Both the position numbers and the translations under genes were made by a program. A DNA stretch of 64,000 bases, from contig JAPSLP010000007.1 of NCBI GenBank assembly GCA_031180665.1, positions 124,001 through 188,000 of the forward strand, read 5' to 3'. The notes below the pieces were generated by a model. The model had not been told where the DNA came from, searched no databases, and saw only the letters and a list, made by a program, of their open reading frames with translations. How positions within the stretch are numbered: the first letter of the stretch is position 1; each line of letters begins with the position of its first letter. This document shows positions 1 to 10,071 of the stretch, piece after piece. The DNA comes from Cupriavidus sp. Its GTDB lineage: Bacteria > Pseudomonadota > Gammaproteobacteria > Burkholderiales > Burkholderiaceae.

Positions 1-452
1 ACGCACTGCGCGAGACGCTGCACCTGACCGGTACCAAGAAGGGCTGCGACCACGGGCAATGCGGTGCATGCACGGTGCTGCTGAACGGCCGACGCATCAA
101 CTCGTGCCTGACGCTGGCGGTGATGCACCAGCAGGACGAGATCACCACGATCGAGGGGCTGGAGCGCGACGGGCAGCTGCATCCGGTGCAGGCCGCCTTC
201 ATCGCGCACGACGGCTTCCAGTGCGGCTTTTGCACGCCCGGGCAGATCTGCTCCGCGGTGGGCATGCTGCGCGAGGTGGCCGACGGCGTGCCCAGCCATG
301 CCAGCGCCGACCTGAGCGGCACCCGCACGGTGTCGCTGCAGGACTTGAGTGAGGCCGAGGTGCGCGAGCGCATGAGCGGCAACCTGTGCCGCTGCAGCGC
401 CTATCCGAATATCGTCGCCGCGATCCGCAGCGCGGCCGGGAGCCAGCGATGA
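1..452 (+). CDS. Aldehyde oxidoreductase [2Fe-2S] subunit, PaoA/YagT-like (5' truncated by window)
   Basis: This is the small iron-sulfur subunit of a molybdenum hydroxylase (xanthine oxidase family). It passes electrons from the molybdenum site to FAD. The frame is open from position 3. It shows the plant-ferredoxin cluster motif [16 protein letters not shown] at positions 45-90, then the second, helical cluster motifs CGFCTPGQI and [13 protein letters not shown]. The N-terminus is outside the window, so a Tat signal like that of E. coli PaoA cannot be checked. The stop codon TGA at 450-452 overlaps the ATG of the FAD subunit gene, which indicates translational coupling. The gene order small-FAD-large matches paoABC. 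Confidence 0.93.
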   Translation, partial: ALRETLHLTGTKKGCDHGQCGACTVLLNGRRINSCLTLAVMHQQDEITTIEGLERDGQLHPVQAAFIAHDGFQCGFCTPGQICSAVGMLREVADGVPSHASADLSGTRTVSLQDLSEAEVRERMSGNLCRCSAYPNIVAAIRSAAGSQR

Positions 453-1447
453 TCCCCTTCACCTACGAGCGCCCGACTGCGTTCAGGGACGCCACCGCGT
501 CCGCGGCCCAGCCCGAGGCGCGCTTCATCGCGGGCGGCACCAATCTGCTGGACCTGATGAAGCTGCAGATCGAGCGGCCCACGCGGCTGGTCGACGTCAA
601 CGCGCTGCCGCTGCAAGGCATCGAAGCGGGCGCCGACGGCACGCTGCGCATCGGCGCGACCGTGCGCAACAGCGACCTGGCGGCCCATCCGCTGGTGCGC
701 GAGCGCTATCCGCTGCTGACGCGCGCGCTGCTGTCCGGCGCATCCGCGCAGATCCGCAACAAGGCCACCACTGCCGGCAATCTGCTGCAGCGTACGCGCT
801 GCCCCTACTTCTACGACACGGCGATGCCGTGCAATAAGCGGGCGCCCGGTTCTGGCTGCGCGGCACTGCGCGGCGCCAACCGCATGCATGCGGTGGTTGG
901 CCACAGCGAAGCCTGCATCGCGGTGCATCCGTCCGACATGGCGGTCGCGCTGAGCGCGCTCGACGCGCGGATCGAAACCGTGCAGGCCGATGGGCGCCTG
1001 CGCGTGATCCCGATCCGGCAGTTCTACCGCGCGCCCGGACAGACCCCGCATCTGGAAACCCTTCTGGCCCCGGGCGAGCTGATCGGCGCGGTGGTGCTGC
1101 CGCCGGCCCCGCCCGGCGTGCAGTCGTATCGCAAGGTGCGCGACCGCGCCTCGTTCGCGTTCGCGCTGGTATCGGTCGCGCTGATCGCGCAGGTGGAAGA
1201 CGGCCGCATGCAGAACGTGCGCGCGGCCTTCGGCGGCATCGCACACCAGCCTTGGCGCGTGCCCGAGGCGGAGGCCATGCTGACCGGCAAGGCGCCGTCG
1301 GCGCAGCTGTTCGCCCGGGCCGCCGACGCGGCGCTGGCCGGTGCGCGCGGCTTCGGCGGCAACGACTTCAAGATTCCGCTGGCCAGGCAGGTACTGCAGG
1401 CCAGCCTGACGCAGGCATCGCAAGGCGACGGAGCCCACCATGGATGA
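449..1447 (+). CDS. Aldehyde oxidoreductase FAD subunit with extra [4Fe-4S] motif, PaoB/YagS-like
   Basis: This is the FAD-binding subunit (332 residues, CO dehydrogenase flavoprotein family) of the PaoABC-type enzyme. It takes electrons from the small subunit and passes them to an acceptor. The FAD motif [11 protein letters not shown] is near residue 30. The cysteine-rich insert (RTRCPYFYD, then CNKR and GSGCAAL, around residues 110-135) corresponds to the additional [4Fe-4S] site known in PaoB, which separates this group from ordinary xanthine dehydrogenase FAD subunits. I chose the ATG at 449 because it forms an ATGA overlap with the upstream stop. The 3' end overlaps the large-subunit start by 8 bases. 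Confidence 0.93.
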   Translation: MIPFTYERPTAFRDATASAAQPEARFIAGGTNLLDLMKLQIERPTRLVDVNALPLQGIEAGADGTLRIGATVRNSDLAAHPLVRERYPLLTRALLSGASAQIRNKATTAGNLLQRTRCPYFYDTAMPCNKRAPGSGCAALRGANRMHAVVGHSEACIAVHPSDMAVALSALDARIETVQADGRLRVIPIRQFYRAPGQTPHLETLLAPGELIGAVVLPPAPPGVQSYRKVRDRASFAFALVSVALIAQVEDGRMQNVRAAFGGIAHQPWRVPEAEAMLTGKAPSAQLFARAADAALAGARGFGGNDFKIPLARQVLQASLTQASQGDGAHHG

Positions 1448-3695
1448 ACTTCAGCAGCGCCAGCGCACCGGTCAGCCATGGATCGGCGCGCCGGTCGATC
1501 GGGTCGAGGGGCGCCTCAAGGTTACGGGCCGCGCGGTCTACGCGTGCGATCACGTGCCGAACGGCGCGCTCGCCTACGGCTATCTGGTCGAAAGCACGAT
1601 CGCGCGCGGCCGCATCGCCGCGATCGATACCGAGGCCGCCGCGCAGATGCCCGGCGTGATCCTGATCGTCACCCATCGCAACGCGCCGGCGCAATCGCCC
1701 TACGGCCCGCCCAAGGTGGCGCGGCGCTTCGAACGGCCCAAGCCGATGCTCGACAGCGACCGCGTGCGCCACTACGGCCAGCCGGTCGCGCTGGTGATCG
1801 CCGAATCGTTCGAGGCCGCGCGCGACGCGGCGGCGCGCGTACGGGTCAGGTACACGCCGGAATGGGGTGCGAAGTTCGACATGACCGCCGAGCTGCGCAA
1901 CGCCTACGTGCCCGACGGCATCAACGCGGGCATGCCGCACGACACCGCGGTGGGCGACTTCGATGCGGCGTTTGCCGCCGCGCCGGTGCGGATCGACGCC
2001 ACCTACACCACCCCGTACGAACACGTGAATCCGATGGAGCCGCACGGCACCGTCGCGCAGTGGTCCGGCGACCGGCTGCTGATCCACACGTCGACGCAAA
2101 TGGTCGATACCTGCCGGATCGCGGTGTCGCGCACGCTGAATCTGCCGGCCGAGAACGTGCGCGTGGTCTGCAAGCATGTCGGCGGTGGCTTCGGCTCCAA
2201 GGTGCCCACCCATGCCGACGCGATCCTGGCGGCGATCGGCGCGCGGATGACGGGCCGGCCGGTCAAGGTCACGCTGACGCGGCAGCAGATGTTCGCCAAC
2301 ACCAACCATCGCACCGAGACGCGCCAGCGCATCCGCGTGGCCGCCGGCCGCGACGGCCGCATGACCGCGCTGGCGCACGACGTCATCGAGCAGACGGCGA
2401 TGTACGACGAATTCGCCGAGCAGACCGCGGCCTTCACGCGTTCGCTGTATGCCGCGCCGAACCGGCGCACCAGCCATCGGCTGGTCCGGCTCGATCTGCC
2501 GCCCTCCGACATCATGCGCGCGCCGGGCGAGGCGCCGGGCGCGCTGGCGCTGGAGTGCGCGGTCGACGAACTGGCGCATGCGCTGCGGATGGACCCGATC
2601 GAATTGCGCATCCGCAACGAGCCGCGCGTCGACCCCGAGCGCAACGTTCCTTTCTCCACGCGCGGGCTGGTCGCCTGCATGCGCGAGGGCGCCGAGCGCT
2701 TCGGCTGGTCGCGCCGGCCCTCGGCGCCGGGCAATATGCGCGAGGGACGCTGGCTGATCGGCTACGGCATGTCGGCGGCGATCCGGCCGAACTACCTGCA
2801 GGCGTCCAAGGCCGAGGTCACGCTGTATCGCGATGCCACCGCGCGCGTGCGGCTGTCGATGACCGATATCGGCACCGGCACCTATACGATCCTGACGCAG
2901 ATCGCGGCGCAATCGCTGGGGCTGCCGCTGCAGGCGGTGCAGGTCGAGATGGGCGACAGCGACTTCCCGCCGACGCCCGGCTCCGGCGGCTCCTGGGGCG
3001 CGGCCAGCACCGGCTCGGCGGTGTTCAATACCTGCGCGGCGCTGTGCCGCAAGCTGGCGGAAGTTGCTGCGGCCGACCGCGCCTCGCCCTTGTTCGGCAG
3101 CGACCCGGCGCAGGCGAGGCTCGCGGACGGTCATCTTCACGCCGGTGGCAAATCCGAACCGTTGCGCGCGCTGCTCGCGCGCGCCATGCCCGACGGGCTC
3201 AGCGTGACCGGAGAGGTGCAGCGCGGCCCGGAATACCAGACCTACTCGCAGCACGCCTACGGCGCGCATTTCGCGGAGGTCGGCGTCGACATGGACACCG
3301 GCGAGATCCGGCTGAGGCGCATGCTGGGGGTGTTCGCCGCCGGCCGCATCCTGAACCCGAAGACAGCGCGCTCGCAGATGATCGGCGGCATGATCTGGGG
3401 CGTGGGCGCGGCGCTGATGGAAGAGACCATGGTGGACCCGCGCTACGGCGCCTTCGTCAATCGCGACCTGGCCGGCTACCACGTGCCCGCGCATGCGGAC
3501 ATCCCGGCGATCGAAGCGGTCTTCCTCGACGAATACGACGACAAGGCCAATCCGCTCGGGGCCAAGGGGGTCGGCGAGCTCGGCATCTGCGGGGCGGGGG
3601 CGTCGCTGGCCAACGCCGTGTTCAACGCGACCGGCATCCGGCTGCGCAGCTATCCGCTGACGCTGGACAAGGTGCTGGATGGCATGCGGGCTTGA
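1440..3695 (+). CDS. Aldehyde oxidoreductase molybdopterin-binding large subunit, PaoC/YagR-like
   Basis: This is the catalytic subunit (751 residues) holding the molybdenum cofactor, probably oxidising aldehydes or related carbonyl compounds. Visible family features are the N-terminal domain [29 protein letters not shown], the substrate-side motif MRAPGEAPG as in Pao[12 protein letters not shown], and the C-terminal [12 protein letters not shown], whose Glu is the expected catalytic base. E. coli PaoC is of similar size (about 730 residues). The start overlaps the FAD subunit gene by 8 bases. No XdhC or PaoD-like insertion chaperone follows in the window, so it may lie elsewhere. The true substrate cannot be read from the sequence. 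Confidence 0.93.
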   Translation: MDELQQRQRTGQPWIGAPVDRVEGRLKVTGRAVYACDHVPNGALAYGYLVESTIARGRIAAIDTEAAAQMPGVILIVTHRNAPAQSPYGPPKVARRFERPKPMLDSDRVRHYGQPVALVIAESFEAARDAAARVRVRYTPEWGAKFDMTAELRNAYVPDGINAGMPHDTAVGDFDAAFAAAPVRIDATYTTPYEHVNPMEPHGTVAQWSGDRLLIHTSTQMVDTCRIAVSRTLNLPAENVRVVCKHVGGGFGSKVPTHADAILAAIGARMTGRPVKVTLTRQQMFANTNHRTETRQRIRVAAGRDGRMTALAHDVIEQTAMYDEFAEQTAAFTRSLYAAPNRRTSHRLVRLDLPPSDIMRAPGEAPGALALECAVDELAHALRMDPIELRIRNEPRVDPERNVPFSTRGLVACMREGAERFGWSRRPSAPGNMREGRWLIGYGMSAAIRPNYLQASKAEVTLYRDATARVRLSMTDIGTGTYTILTQIAAQSLGLPLQAVQVEMGDSDFPPTPGSGGSWGAASTGSAVFNTCAALCRKLAEVAAADRASPLFGSDPAQARLADGHLHAGGKSEPLRALLARAMPDGLSVTGEVQRGPEYQTYSQHAYGAHFAEVGVDMDTGEIRLRRMLGVFAAGRILNPKTARSQMIGGMIWGVGAALMEETMVDPRYGAFVNRDLAGYHVPAHADIPAIEAVFLDEYDDKANPLGAKGVGELGICGAGASLANAVFNATGIRLRSYPLTLDKVLDGMRA

Positions 3696-3773
3696 CGCAG
3701 CGCACGGCTGGCATGGCGGCGCTTCGCATCGGCGACGTTAGAATGCATCGGCTGCCGCGCCGGCAAGCCCTAC

Positions 3774-3820
3774 CGCAAGCCGAATCGCAAGCCGAATCGC
3801 AAGCCGAATCGCAAGCCAAT
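3774..3820 (+). repeat. 12-bp tandem repeat (CGCAAGCCGAAT, about 4 copies)
   Basis: Three perfect copies of CGCAAGCCGAAT are followed by a shortened copy, CGCAAGCCAAT. They end 17 bases before the DUF3626 start codon. A -10-like TAGAAT lies at 3739-3744. The repeat therefore sits in the probable 5' leader and could vary in copy number. Confidence 0.8.
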
Positions 3821-3836
3821 CGCCCAAGCGACCGTC

Positions 3837-4736
3837 ATGCCTGTCCATGCCATCGATACCGCCGGTTCATGGGTGCCGCCCCCCGACTCTCCCCAGGCGC
3901 GTGCCCTGGCCCATGTCGCCGCGCACAGCCGCGGAGATCCGATCGACCCTGCGCTGCGCGTCACGCTCAATTTCCATCCGGACCGCCTGCATCGCGGCGT
4001 ACCCTTCCTGCAGGCGCTCGCGCGCGATGGCGTCTATCGCTCGCAGTTCGAGACCGGTACCAGCAATGGCGGCCTGACCGCGCATCCGGGCGGCGACCGC
4101 TGGCAGTGGGAGAGCCGGCTGTTCGGCGGCGCCTACGATGAGGCGGCGCCGGCCGAGCGCCCGAAGTACGGGGCGCTGAATTTCCGCGGCCGTGCCACCG
4201 GCGGATCGCCGCGCTTCGGCTCCGCGCACCTTCGCTTGCGCCGGGCCGTGCTGGCGCGCACGACCTTCTGCTATCCCGACAGCGTCTACGAGCCCACCGC
4301 CTTCGGCGTGGCCGGGCGCATGGGGCTGATCGCGCTGGCCGCCACGCCGCAGCCCGACCCGCTCGACGACTATATCGAGGCGCAGGTGCACGGGCCGCTC
4401 GAGCTGGCGCGCGATGTCGAGGCGCTGGTGCTCGATCCCTGCTATCGCGGCACGGAGATCGAAGCGATGGCGCGTACGCTGCCTTGCGCGCTGGAATGGC
4501 ATGCGGGCTTCAGGTTGTCGGTGGACGAGCTGCGCCGCCACCCCGACTATCGCGGCGCGCGCTACGTCGAATTGGGTTGCGCGCTGGCGCCCGACGGCTG
4601 GCTGACGCCGGCGACGATCGGTGCGGCCGCCCGCCGCGCCGAGCACGATTCGCAGGACCTGAAGAAGGTGTGGCACTGCCTGGCGCGCTTTGGCGCGATG
4701 GACCGCGACATCGACGACCACGCGGCCAGTCGGTGA
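3837..4736 (+). CDS. DUF3626 domain-containing protein
   Basis: This 299-residue soluble protein has no signal peptide or membrane segment. It carries conserved blocks that I associate with the DUF3626 family: LNFHPDRLHRGVPFLQALARDGVYRSQFETGTSNGG in the N-terminal third (described by its ends; key residues H, D, R and the GTSNGG turn), KYGALNFRG, and HLRLRRAVLARTTFC. The function of the family is unknown. No obvious Shine-Dalgarno precedes the ATG, and a 12-bp tandem repeat sits just upstream. The gene is convergent with the following YihY gene, 21 bases away, and has no functional link to its neighbours that I can see. Confidence 0.7.
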   Translation: MPVHAIDTAGSWVPPPDSPQARALAHVAAHSRGDPIDPALRVTLNFHPDRLHRGVPFLQALARDGVYRSQFETGTSNGGLTAHPGGDRWQWESRLFGGAYDEAAPAERPKYGALNFRGRATGGSPRFGSAHLRLRRAVLARTTFCYPDSVYEPTAFGVAGRMGLIALAATPQPDPLDDYIEAQVHGPLELARDVEALVLDPCYRGTEIEAMARTLPCALEWHAGFRLSVDELRRHPDYRGARYVELGCALAPDGWLTPATIGAAARRAEHDSQDLKKVWHCLARFGAMDRDIDDHAASR

Positions 4737-4757
4737 GTCGCGGCACCGCCGCCGAGC

Positions 4758-5729
4758 TTACGGGCCCTGGTGCCGCCCCTGCCCCTGCGGCCGCTCTCGG
4801 AGCTCCTGCGGCTCGACGTAGCGGCCCGGCTTCACCGCCACCGTGCGCTCTGCCGGCTGCTGCCCGCGCAGCGAACCGTAGCGATGCGCGTACAGCCAGG
4901 TGAACTCCGCCCCGAGCAGGAAGATCTGCGCGGAGTAGTAGACCCACACCAGCAGCACCACCAGCGAACCCGCGGCGCCGTAGCCCGAGGCCACGCCGGT
5001 CTTGCCGATATACAGCCCGATCAGGAACTTGCCGAATGTAAACAGCAGCGCGGTCACCAGCGCGCCCAGCCAGACGTCGGGCCAGCGCACGCGGGCGCGC
5101 GGCATGATCTTGTAGATCATCGCGAATCCCGTGGTGATCACCGCCAGGCTGAAGACGAAATCGACGATATGGGCCAACGCCTCCTCTTCGCCGAACAGCG
5201 GCGCCCATCCGCGCGACAGCGCCGCCAGCGCGGCGCTGGCCAGCAGCGACACGATCAGCAGGAAACCGATGCCAAGGATCATGCCGAACGACAGCACGCG
5301 CGCGCGCAGCAGGCCCCACAACCCCGAGGTCTTATGCCGTTCCGGCACGCGCCAGATGCGATCGAGCGCGCTCTGCAGCTCGGCGAACACCGTGGTCGCG
5401 CCGATCAGCAGCGTGACCAGGCCGGCCAGCGTCGTCAGTGTGCTGGTGGCCGGTTCGCTGACCGCCGCCAGCATGTCCTCGATGGCCTTCGCGCCCTCGG
5501 CGCCGATAAACCCTTGCAGCTCGGTGACGATGGCCCCGCGTGCGGCGTCGGCGCCGAACACCACCCCCGCCACCGAAATGACGATCAGCAGCAATGGCGC
5601 CACCGAGAACACCGTGTAATAGGCGATCGCCGCGCCCATGCTGGGCGCGTAATCGTCGATCCAGGCGCTGACCGTGTCCTTCAGCAGCCCGTAGAGATTG
5701 CGGACCGCTTCCATCGCGCGGCGCGGCAT
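4758..5729 (-). CDS. YihY/virulence factor BrkB family inner-membrane protein
   Basis: This 323-residue polytopic protein begins MEAVRNLYGLLKDTVSAW and contains the family hallmark ASMGAAIAYYTVFSVAPLLLIV-like block (here APSMGAAIAYYT then FSVAPLLLIV), a long LTTLAGLVTLLIGATTVFAELQ region and LVVLLVWVYYSAQIFLLGAEF. About six membrane helices are apparent. The hydrophilic tail is Arg/Gln/Gly-rich. Once called ribonuclease BN or BrkB, the family has no settled biochemical role. The start at 5729 has GAGG five bases upstream; an internal ATG at 5714 is an alternative. It lies 15 bases after the host-attachment gene and is probably co-transcribed with it. Confidence 0.88.
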   Translation of the reverse strand: MPRRAMEAVRNLYGLLKDTVSAWIDDYAPSMGAAIAYYTVFSVAPLLLIVISVAGVVFGADAARGAIVTELQGFIGAEGAKAIEDMLAAVSEPATSTLTTLAGLVTLLIGATTVFAELQSALDRIWRVPERHKTSGLWGLLRARVLSFGMILGIGFLLIVSLLASAALAALSRGWAPLFGEEEALAHIVDFVFSLAVITTGFAMIYKIMPRARVRWPDVWLGALVTALLFTFGKFLIGLYIGKTGVASGYGAAGSLVVLLVWVYYSAQIFLLGAEFTWLYAHRYGSLRGQQPAERTVAVKPGRYVEPQELRERPQGQGRHQGP

Positions 5730-5744
5730 GGCGGCCTCGCGTGC

Positions 5745-6269
5745 TCAGCTGGCGGCTTGGCCGCCGGTCCGGTCGGCGGCGAATTTCGCGGCAAACAGCC
5801 GCTCGGTCAGTTCGCGCTCAGGCAGATGCACCAGGTCCTTGTCGATTTCCTCGGTCACCACGTTGGCGACCTGCGCGGGCAGGTGCTTGCGCAGCAGGCC
5901 CAGGAAGCGCGGCGCAGCCGCGATGCGCAGCTCGTCGTAGCGCTGCTTCTGCAGCGCCTCGGCCAGATGCTCGGCGACGCGCCGGGCAAACCCCTCGGCT
6001 TCGAGATGCAGTTCGTCCTCACCCGCCGACGACGTGACGCTCGACGGCGCACGCTGGCGGCCGGTGCCGCCGCCCACGGCGGGACCCGCACCGGGACCTG
6101 CGCCGGCGCCCGCCCGGCGTCCGTATGCGTCGCGACGCAGGTCGGCGGCGTCGGCATGCGCGCCGGCGTCGGTCAGTTCATCGATGCAGGCCAGTTCCTG
6201 GCCGGGCTTGTGCCCTTCGAGAATGCGGGCGATGGCCTCGTCGGCCACCAGGACCCAGGTGGTTTTCAT
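5745..6269 (-). CDS. Host attachment family protein
   Basis: This 174-residue soluble protein starts MKTTWVLVADEAIARILEG, the typical opening of the family annotated as protein required for attachment to host cells. A central low-complexity segment rich in Gly, Ala, Pro and Arg (about residues 45-75) is followed by a conserved C-terminal half with FARRVAEHLAEALQKQRYDELRIAAAP and a final FAAKFAADRTGG. I chose the ATG at 6269 because AGAGGAG lies 7-13 bases upstream and the homologous N-terminus begins there, although the frame stays open upstream. The molecular role is not established. It is probably transcribed with the downstream YihY gene. Confidence 0.8.
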   Translation of the reverse strand: MKTTWVLVADEAIARILEGHKPGQELACIDELTDAGAHADAADLRRDAYGRRAGAGAGPGAGPAVGGGTGRQRAPSSVTSSAGEDELHLEAEGFARRVAEHLAEALQKQRYDELRIAAAPRFLGLLRKHLPAQVANVVTEEIDKDLVHLPERELTERLFAAKFAADRTGGQAAS

Positions 6270-6371
6270 CGGATGCTCCTCTGCTTGCTCAGCGGGTGAC
6301 GCCTGACGTACCGGCACGGATGTCATTCATCGCGCCACGAACCTGCGTCAATGCGCCGCTGCAATTCATCG

Positions 6372-6710
6372 CTACTGGCTGGTCGCGTCCTCGTCCCCGT
6401 GCTCGTCGCCTGCGACGGCGATCTTCACGGGGCCCTGCTGGCCCTTGTTCTCCTTATCGTCGTCCTGGCCGCCCGCGTCCTGCTGGAGGACCTTGCGCTC
6501 CTGGACGTTCTGCGCGCCGCCAGCCGTCATGCCGTCGCCCAGCGTATTGCCGCTGCCGGAGGTGCCGCCCGCGGCGCGCTCCTCGGCCTGCACGGTCTCA
6601 TCGGTATTGGCGGCCTCGGGATCGGGGCGCTGCGCCGGATCGGTGGCCGGGTCTTGCGGGTTCCCGCTGCCGCCCTTTCCACCCTGCCCACCCTGCGGTT
6701 GCTGTGCCAT
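6372..6710 (-). CDS. Hypothetical small acidic disordered protein
   Basis: This 112-residue product is dominated by Gly, Gln, Asp, Glu, Asn and Thr, with no hydrophobic core, signal peptide or Cys. It should be intrinsically disordered. The start MAQQPQGGQGG was preferred over an ATG four codons upstream because it is the first Met after a stretch with GGAGG-like purines (the reverse complement of 6711-6720 reads GAATGGAGGACACC). I do not recognise a family. It lies 102 bases upstream of the host-attachment gene on the same strand and 192 bases downstream of the efflux pump gene. Confidence 0.5.
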   Translation of the reverse strand: MAQQPQGGQGGKGGSGNPQDPATDPAQRPDPEAANTDETVQAEERAAGGTSGSGNTLGDGMTAGGAQNVQERKVLQQDAGGQDDDKENKGQQGPVKIAVAGDEHGDEDATSQ

Positions 6711-6902
6711 GGTGTCCTCCATTCGTCACGATGCCTGCAGGCAAGCTGCAAGAAGCCTGCCATTGGGGCCGGCGCATGCGCAGCAGGGGCCGCAAACCGC
6801 GTGAAGACGCGCCTGCGGCCGGAAGGGGGCGTGCGCGCCCGGATCGCGATTGCGCGCGCCGGCCGGGCCAGTGAGTAACAAATACGCGGGCGGTAAGGTT
6901 CT

Positions 6903-9900
6903 TTACGCGGTCTTTGCCGACACTTCGCCGGCCTGCGCGCCGTGCTTTGCGCCGAACCAGCGGTGCACCGCGACATAGAACAGCGGCACCCAGAAGATTG
7001 CCAGCACCGTCGCGGTGATCATGCCGCCGATCACGCCGGTGCCGATGGCATGCTGACTGCCCGAGCCGGCGCCGACCGACGTGGCCAGCGGCACCACGCC
7101 CAGCACGAAGGCCAGCGAGGTCATCACGATGGGCCGCAGCCGCATCCGGCTGGCCTCGATCGCGGCCTCGACGATGCCCTTGCCCTGATCGTGCAGCGCC
7201 TTGGCGAACTCGACGATCAGGATGGCGTTCTTGGCCGACAGCCCCATCGTCGTCAGCAGACCGACCTGGAAGAACACATCGTTGGGCAGGCCGCGCAACA
7301 GCGTCGCCGCCAGCGCGCCGACGATGCCCAGCGGCACGACCAGCATCACCGAGAACGGGATGGTCCAGCTCTCGTACAGCGCGGCCAGGCACAGGAACAC
7401 CACCAGCAGCGACAGCGCATACAGCGCCGGGGCCTGCGCTCCCGACAGCCGCTCCTCGTACGACAACCCGGTCCAGGCGTACCCCACACCGGCCGGCATC
7501 TGCGCCATGATGGCCTCCACCGCCGCCATCGCTTCGCCCGAGCTGTGGCCGGGCGCCGGCTCGCCCAGGATCTGGATCGCCGCCACGCCGTTGTAGCGCT
7601 GCAGCTTCGGCGAGCCGTACCCCCACCTGCCGCTGGCAAACGCGGTGAAGGGCACCATGGCGCCGCGGTCGTTGCGCACGAACCATTTGGCCAGATCGTC
7701 GGGATTCATCCGCGCGTCCGGCCTCCCCTGCAGATAGACCCGCTTGACGCGGCCCTGGTCGATGAAGTCGTTGACATAGCTCGAGCCCCAGGCGATCGCC
7801 ACGGTGCTGTTGATCTCGGCCAGCGACACGCCGAGCGCGCGCGCCTTTTCGTCGTCGATCTCGAGCCGGTATTGCGGCTCGTCGTTCAGGCCGTTCATCC
7901 GCACCCGCTGCAGTTCCGGGCGTTCGGCGGCGAGCTGCAGAAAGCGATCGCGCGCCTGCATCAACACGTCGCGGCCGACGCCGGCACGGTCCTGCAGATA
8001 GACGTCGAAGCCGGTCGCATTGCCCAGCTCCATCACCGCCGGCGGCACGAAGGCGAAGGCCATCGCATCGCGCATGTCGCGAAACCGCGCCTGCGCGCGC
8101 CGGGCAAGGTCGAACACGCTGGTCGCCTCGCCGCTGCGTTCGTGCCACGGCTTGAGCAGCACGAAGGCAAAGCCGGAGCTCTGGCCGCGGCCGGCGAAGT
8201 TGAAGCCGTTGACGGTGAACAGCGATTGCACCACGCCGCCCTCTTCCTTGAGCAGATACTCGCGCAGCCGGTCCAGTACCTGCTGCGTGCGCTGCGCGGA
8301 CGCGCCGGGCGGCGTCTGCACCTGCGCGAACAGCACGCCCTGGTCCTCGTCGGGCAGGAAGGAGGTCGGGATCCGCGTGAACATCCACGCCGCCAGGGCA
8401 AGGATCAGCAGGTAGACCGCGAAGTAGCGGCCGCGCCGTTTGAGCACCGCGACCACGCCGCGCTCGTAACCACGCGTGGCGGCCTCGAAGCCGCGATTGA
8501 ACCAGCCCAGCGGACCGCGTTTCGGCGCGCCGTGCCCAAGGCCATTTCCATGCTGGGGCAGCGGACGCAGCATGGTCGCGCACAGCGCCGGCGTCAGCAC
8601 CAGCGCGACCAGCACCGACAGCACCATCGCCGAGACGATGGTGATCGAGAACTGCCGATAGATGACGCCGGTGGAGCCGCCGAAGAACGCCATCGGCAGG
8701 AACACCGCGGACAGCACCAGCGCGATGCCGATCAGCGCGCCCTGGATCTGCCCCATCGAACGGCGTGCGGCCTCCTTCGGCGACAGCCCTTGCTCCGCCA
8801 TCAGCCGCTCGACGTTCTCGACCACCACGATGGCGTCGTCGACCAGCAGCCCGATCGCCAGCACCATGCCGAACATCGTCAGCGTATTGATCGAATAGCC
8901 GAACGCCGCCAGCACACCGAACGTGCCAAGCAGCACCACCGGCACCGCAATGGTGGGAATCAGCGTGGCACGCACGTTCTGCAGGAACAGATACATCACC
9001 AGGAACACCAGCACCACGGCCTCTAGCAGCGTGCGCACCACGCCCTCGATCGAGGCCGAAATCACCGGCGTGGTGTCGTACGGATAGACCACCTGCATGC
9101 CCGGCGGAAAGAACGGCTCCAGCTCGCCCAGCGTCGCGCGGATCGCCTTGGCGGTATCGAGCGCGTTGGCGCCGCTGGCGAGCCGGATCGCAATGCCGGA
9201 GGCGGGGCGGCCGTTGTACTGCGCATTGATGTTGTAGTCCTGGCCGCCGAGGCCGACCTCGGCCACGTCCTTGAGCCGTACCTGCGAGCCGTCGCCATTG
9301 ACCTTGAGCAGGATCTCGCGGAACTGCTCGGGCGTCTGCAGACGCGTCTTGCCCACCACCGTCGCGTTCAGTTGCTGGCCGGCGACCGAGGGCAGCCCGC
9401 CCAACTGGCCCGAGGCCACCTGCACGTTCTGCGCCTGGATCGCGGTCCTGACATCCGACGGCGTCAGCTGATACGCGGTCAACCTTGCCGGATCGAGCCA
9501 GATCCGCATCGCGTACTGCGCGCCGAACACCTGGAAATCCCCCACCCCCGGCGTGCGCGACAGCGGGTCCTGGATGTTCGAGACGATGTAGTTGGCCAGA
9601 TCCTCGCGCGTCATGCTGCCGTCGCTGGACACCACGCCGACGATCATCAGGAAATTGCGCACCGACTTGGTCACGCGGATGCCTTGCTGCTGCACCTCCT
9701 GTGGCAGCAGCGGCGTGGCCAGCTGCAGCTTGTTCTGGACCTGCACCTGGGCAATGTCCGGATTGGTGCCCTGCTCGAAAGTGACGGTGATGGTCATGTT
9801 GCCATCGCCGTTGCTCTCGGACGAGAGGTAGCGCAGGCGGTCCAGCCCGTTGAGCTGCTGCTCGATGACCTGCACCACCGTGTCCTGCACGGTCTGCGCC

Positions 9901-10058
9901 GACGCGCCGGGGTAGTTCACCTGGATCGCGATGGTGGGCGGCGCGATGGCCGGATACTGGCTCACCGGCAGCGCGCCGATCGACAGCGCACCCGCCAGCA
10001 TGATCACCAGCGCGATGACCCAGGCGAAGATGGGGCGTTCGATAAAGAATCGGGACAT
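6903..10058 (-). CDS. RND multidrug efflux transporter, AcrB/MexB (HAE1) type
   Basis: This 1051-residue inner-membrane proton/drug antiporter begins [20 protein letters not shown], the usual HAE1 opening. TM4 carries the paired aspartates in [19 protein letters not shown] that relay protons. The matching lysine of TM10 is in [14 protein letters not shown]. Two large periplasmic loops and the duplicated half structure give the normal family length. The ATG at 10058 was chosen because it matches the conserved start. The adaptor gene ends 13 bases upstream, so the two form an operon. No outer-membrane channel gene follows, and no TetR or two-component regulator is adjacent. The pump must therefore borrow a channel encoded elsewhere. 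The drug range is unknown. Confidence 0.96.
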   Translation of the reverse strand: MSRFFIERPIFAWVIALVIMLAGALSIGALPVSQYPAIAPPTIAIQVNYPGASAQTVQDTVVQVIEQQLNGLDRLRYLSSESNGDGNMTITVTFEQGTNPDIAQVQVQNKLQLATPLLPQEVQQQGIRVTKSVRNFLMIVGVVSSDGSMTREDLANYIVSNIQDPLSRTPGVGDFQVFGAQYAMRIWLDPARLTAYQLTPSDVRTAIQAQNVQVASGQLGGLPSVAGQQLNATVVGKTRLQTPEQFREILLKVNGDGSQVRLKDVAEVGLGGQDYNINAQYNGRPASGIAIRLASGANALDTAKAIRATLGELEPFFPPGMQVVYPYDTTPVISASIEGVVRTLLEAVVLVFLVMYLFLQNVRATLIPTIAVPVVLLGTFGVLAAFGYSINTLTMFGMVLAIGLLVDDAIVVVENVERLMAEQGLSPKEAARRSMGQIQGALIGIALVLSAVFLPMAFFGGSTGVIYRQFSITIVSAMVLSVLVALVLTPALCATMLRPLPQHGNGLGHGAPKRGPLGWFNRGFEAATRGYERGVVAVLKRRGRYFAVYLLILALAAWMFTRIPTSFLPDEDQGVLFAQVQTPPGASAQRTQQVLDRLREYLLKEEGGVVQSLFTVNGFNFAGRGQSSGFAFVLLKPWHERSGEATSVFDLARRAQARFRDMRDAMAFAFVPPAVMELGNATGFDVYLQDRAGVGRDVLMQARDRFLQLAAERPELQRVRMNGLNDEPQYRLEIDDEKARALGVSLAEINSTVAIAWGSSYVNDFIDQGRVKRVYLQGRPDARMNPDDLAKWFVRNDRGAMVPFTAFASGRWGYGSPKLQRYNGVAAIQILGEPAPGHSSGEAMAAVEAIMAQMPAGVGYAWTGLSYEERLSGAQAPALYALSLLVVFLCLAALYESWTIPFSVMLVVPLGIVGALAATLLRGLPNDVFFQVGLLTTMGLSAKNAILIVEFAKALHDQGKGIVEAAIEASRMRLRPIVMTSLAFVLGVVPLATSVGAGSGSQHAIGTGVIGGMITATVLAIFWVPLFYVAVHRWFGAKHGAQAGEVSAKTA

Positions 10059-10071
10059 CGAAGCGCTCCGC

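Noticed and set aside
1478..4141. An 887-codon open frame overlapping the molybdopterin subunit gene and the DUF3626 start
   Set aside because: It is an Arg/Ala-rich shadow frame produced by high GC. The overlapping frame has complete family motifs.
6942..9026. A 694-codon frame on the + strand opposite the RND pump
   Set aside because: It is rich in His, Gln and Arg with no recognisable domain and is fully antisense to a gene with all catalytic residues.
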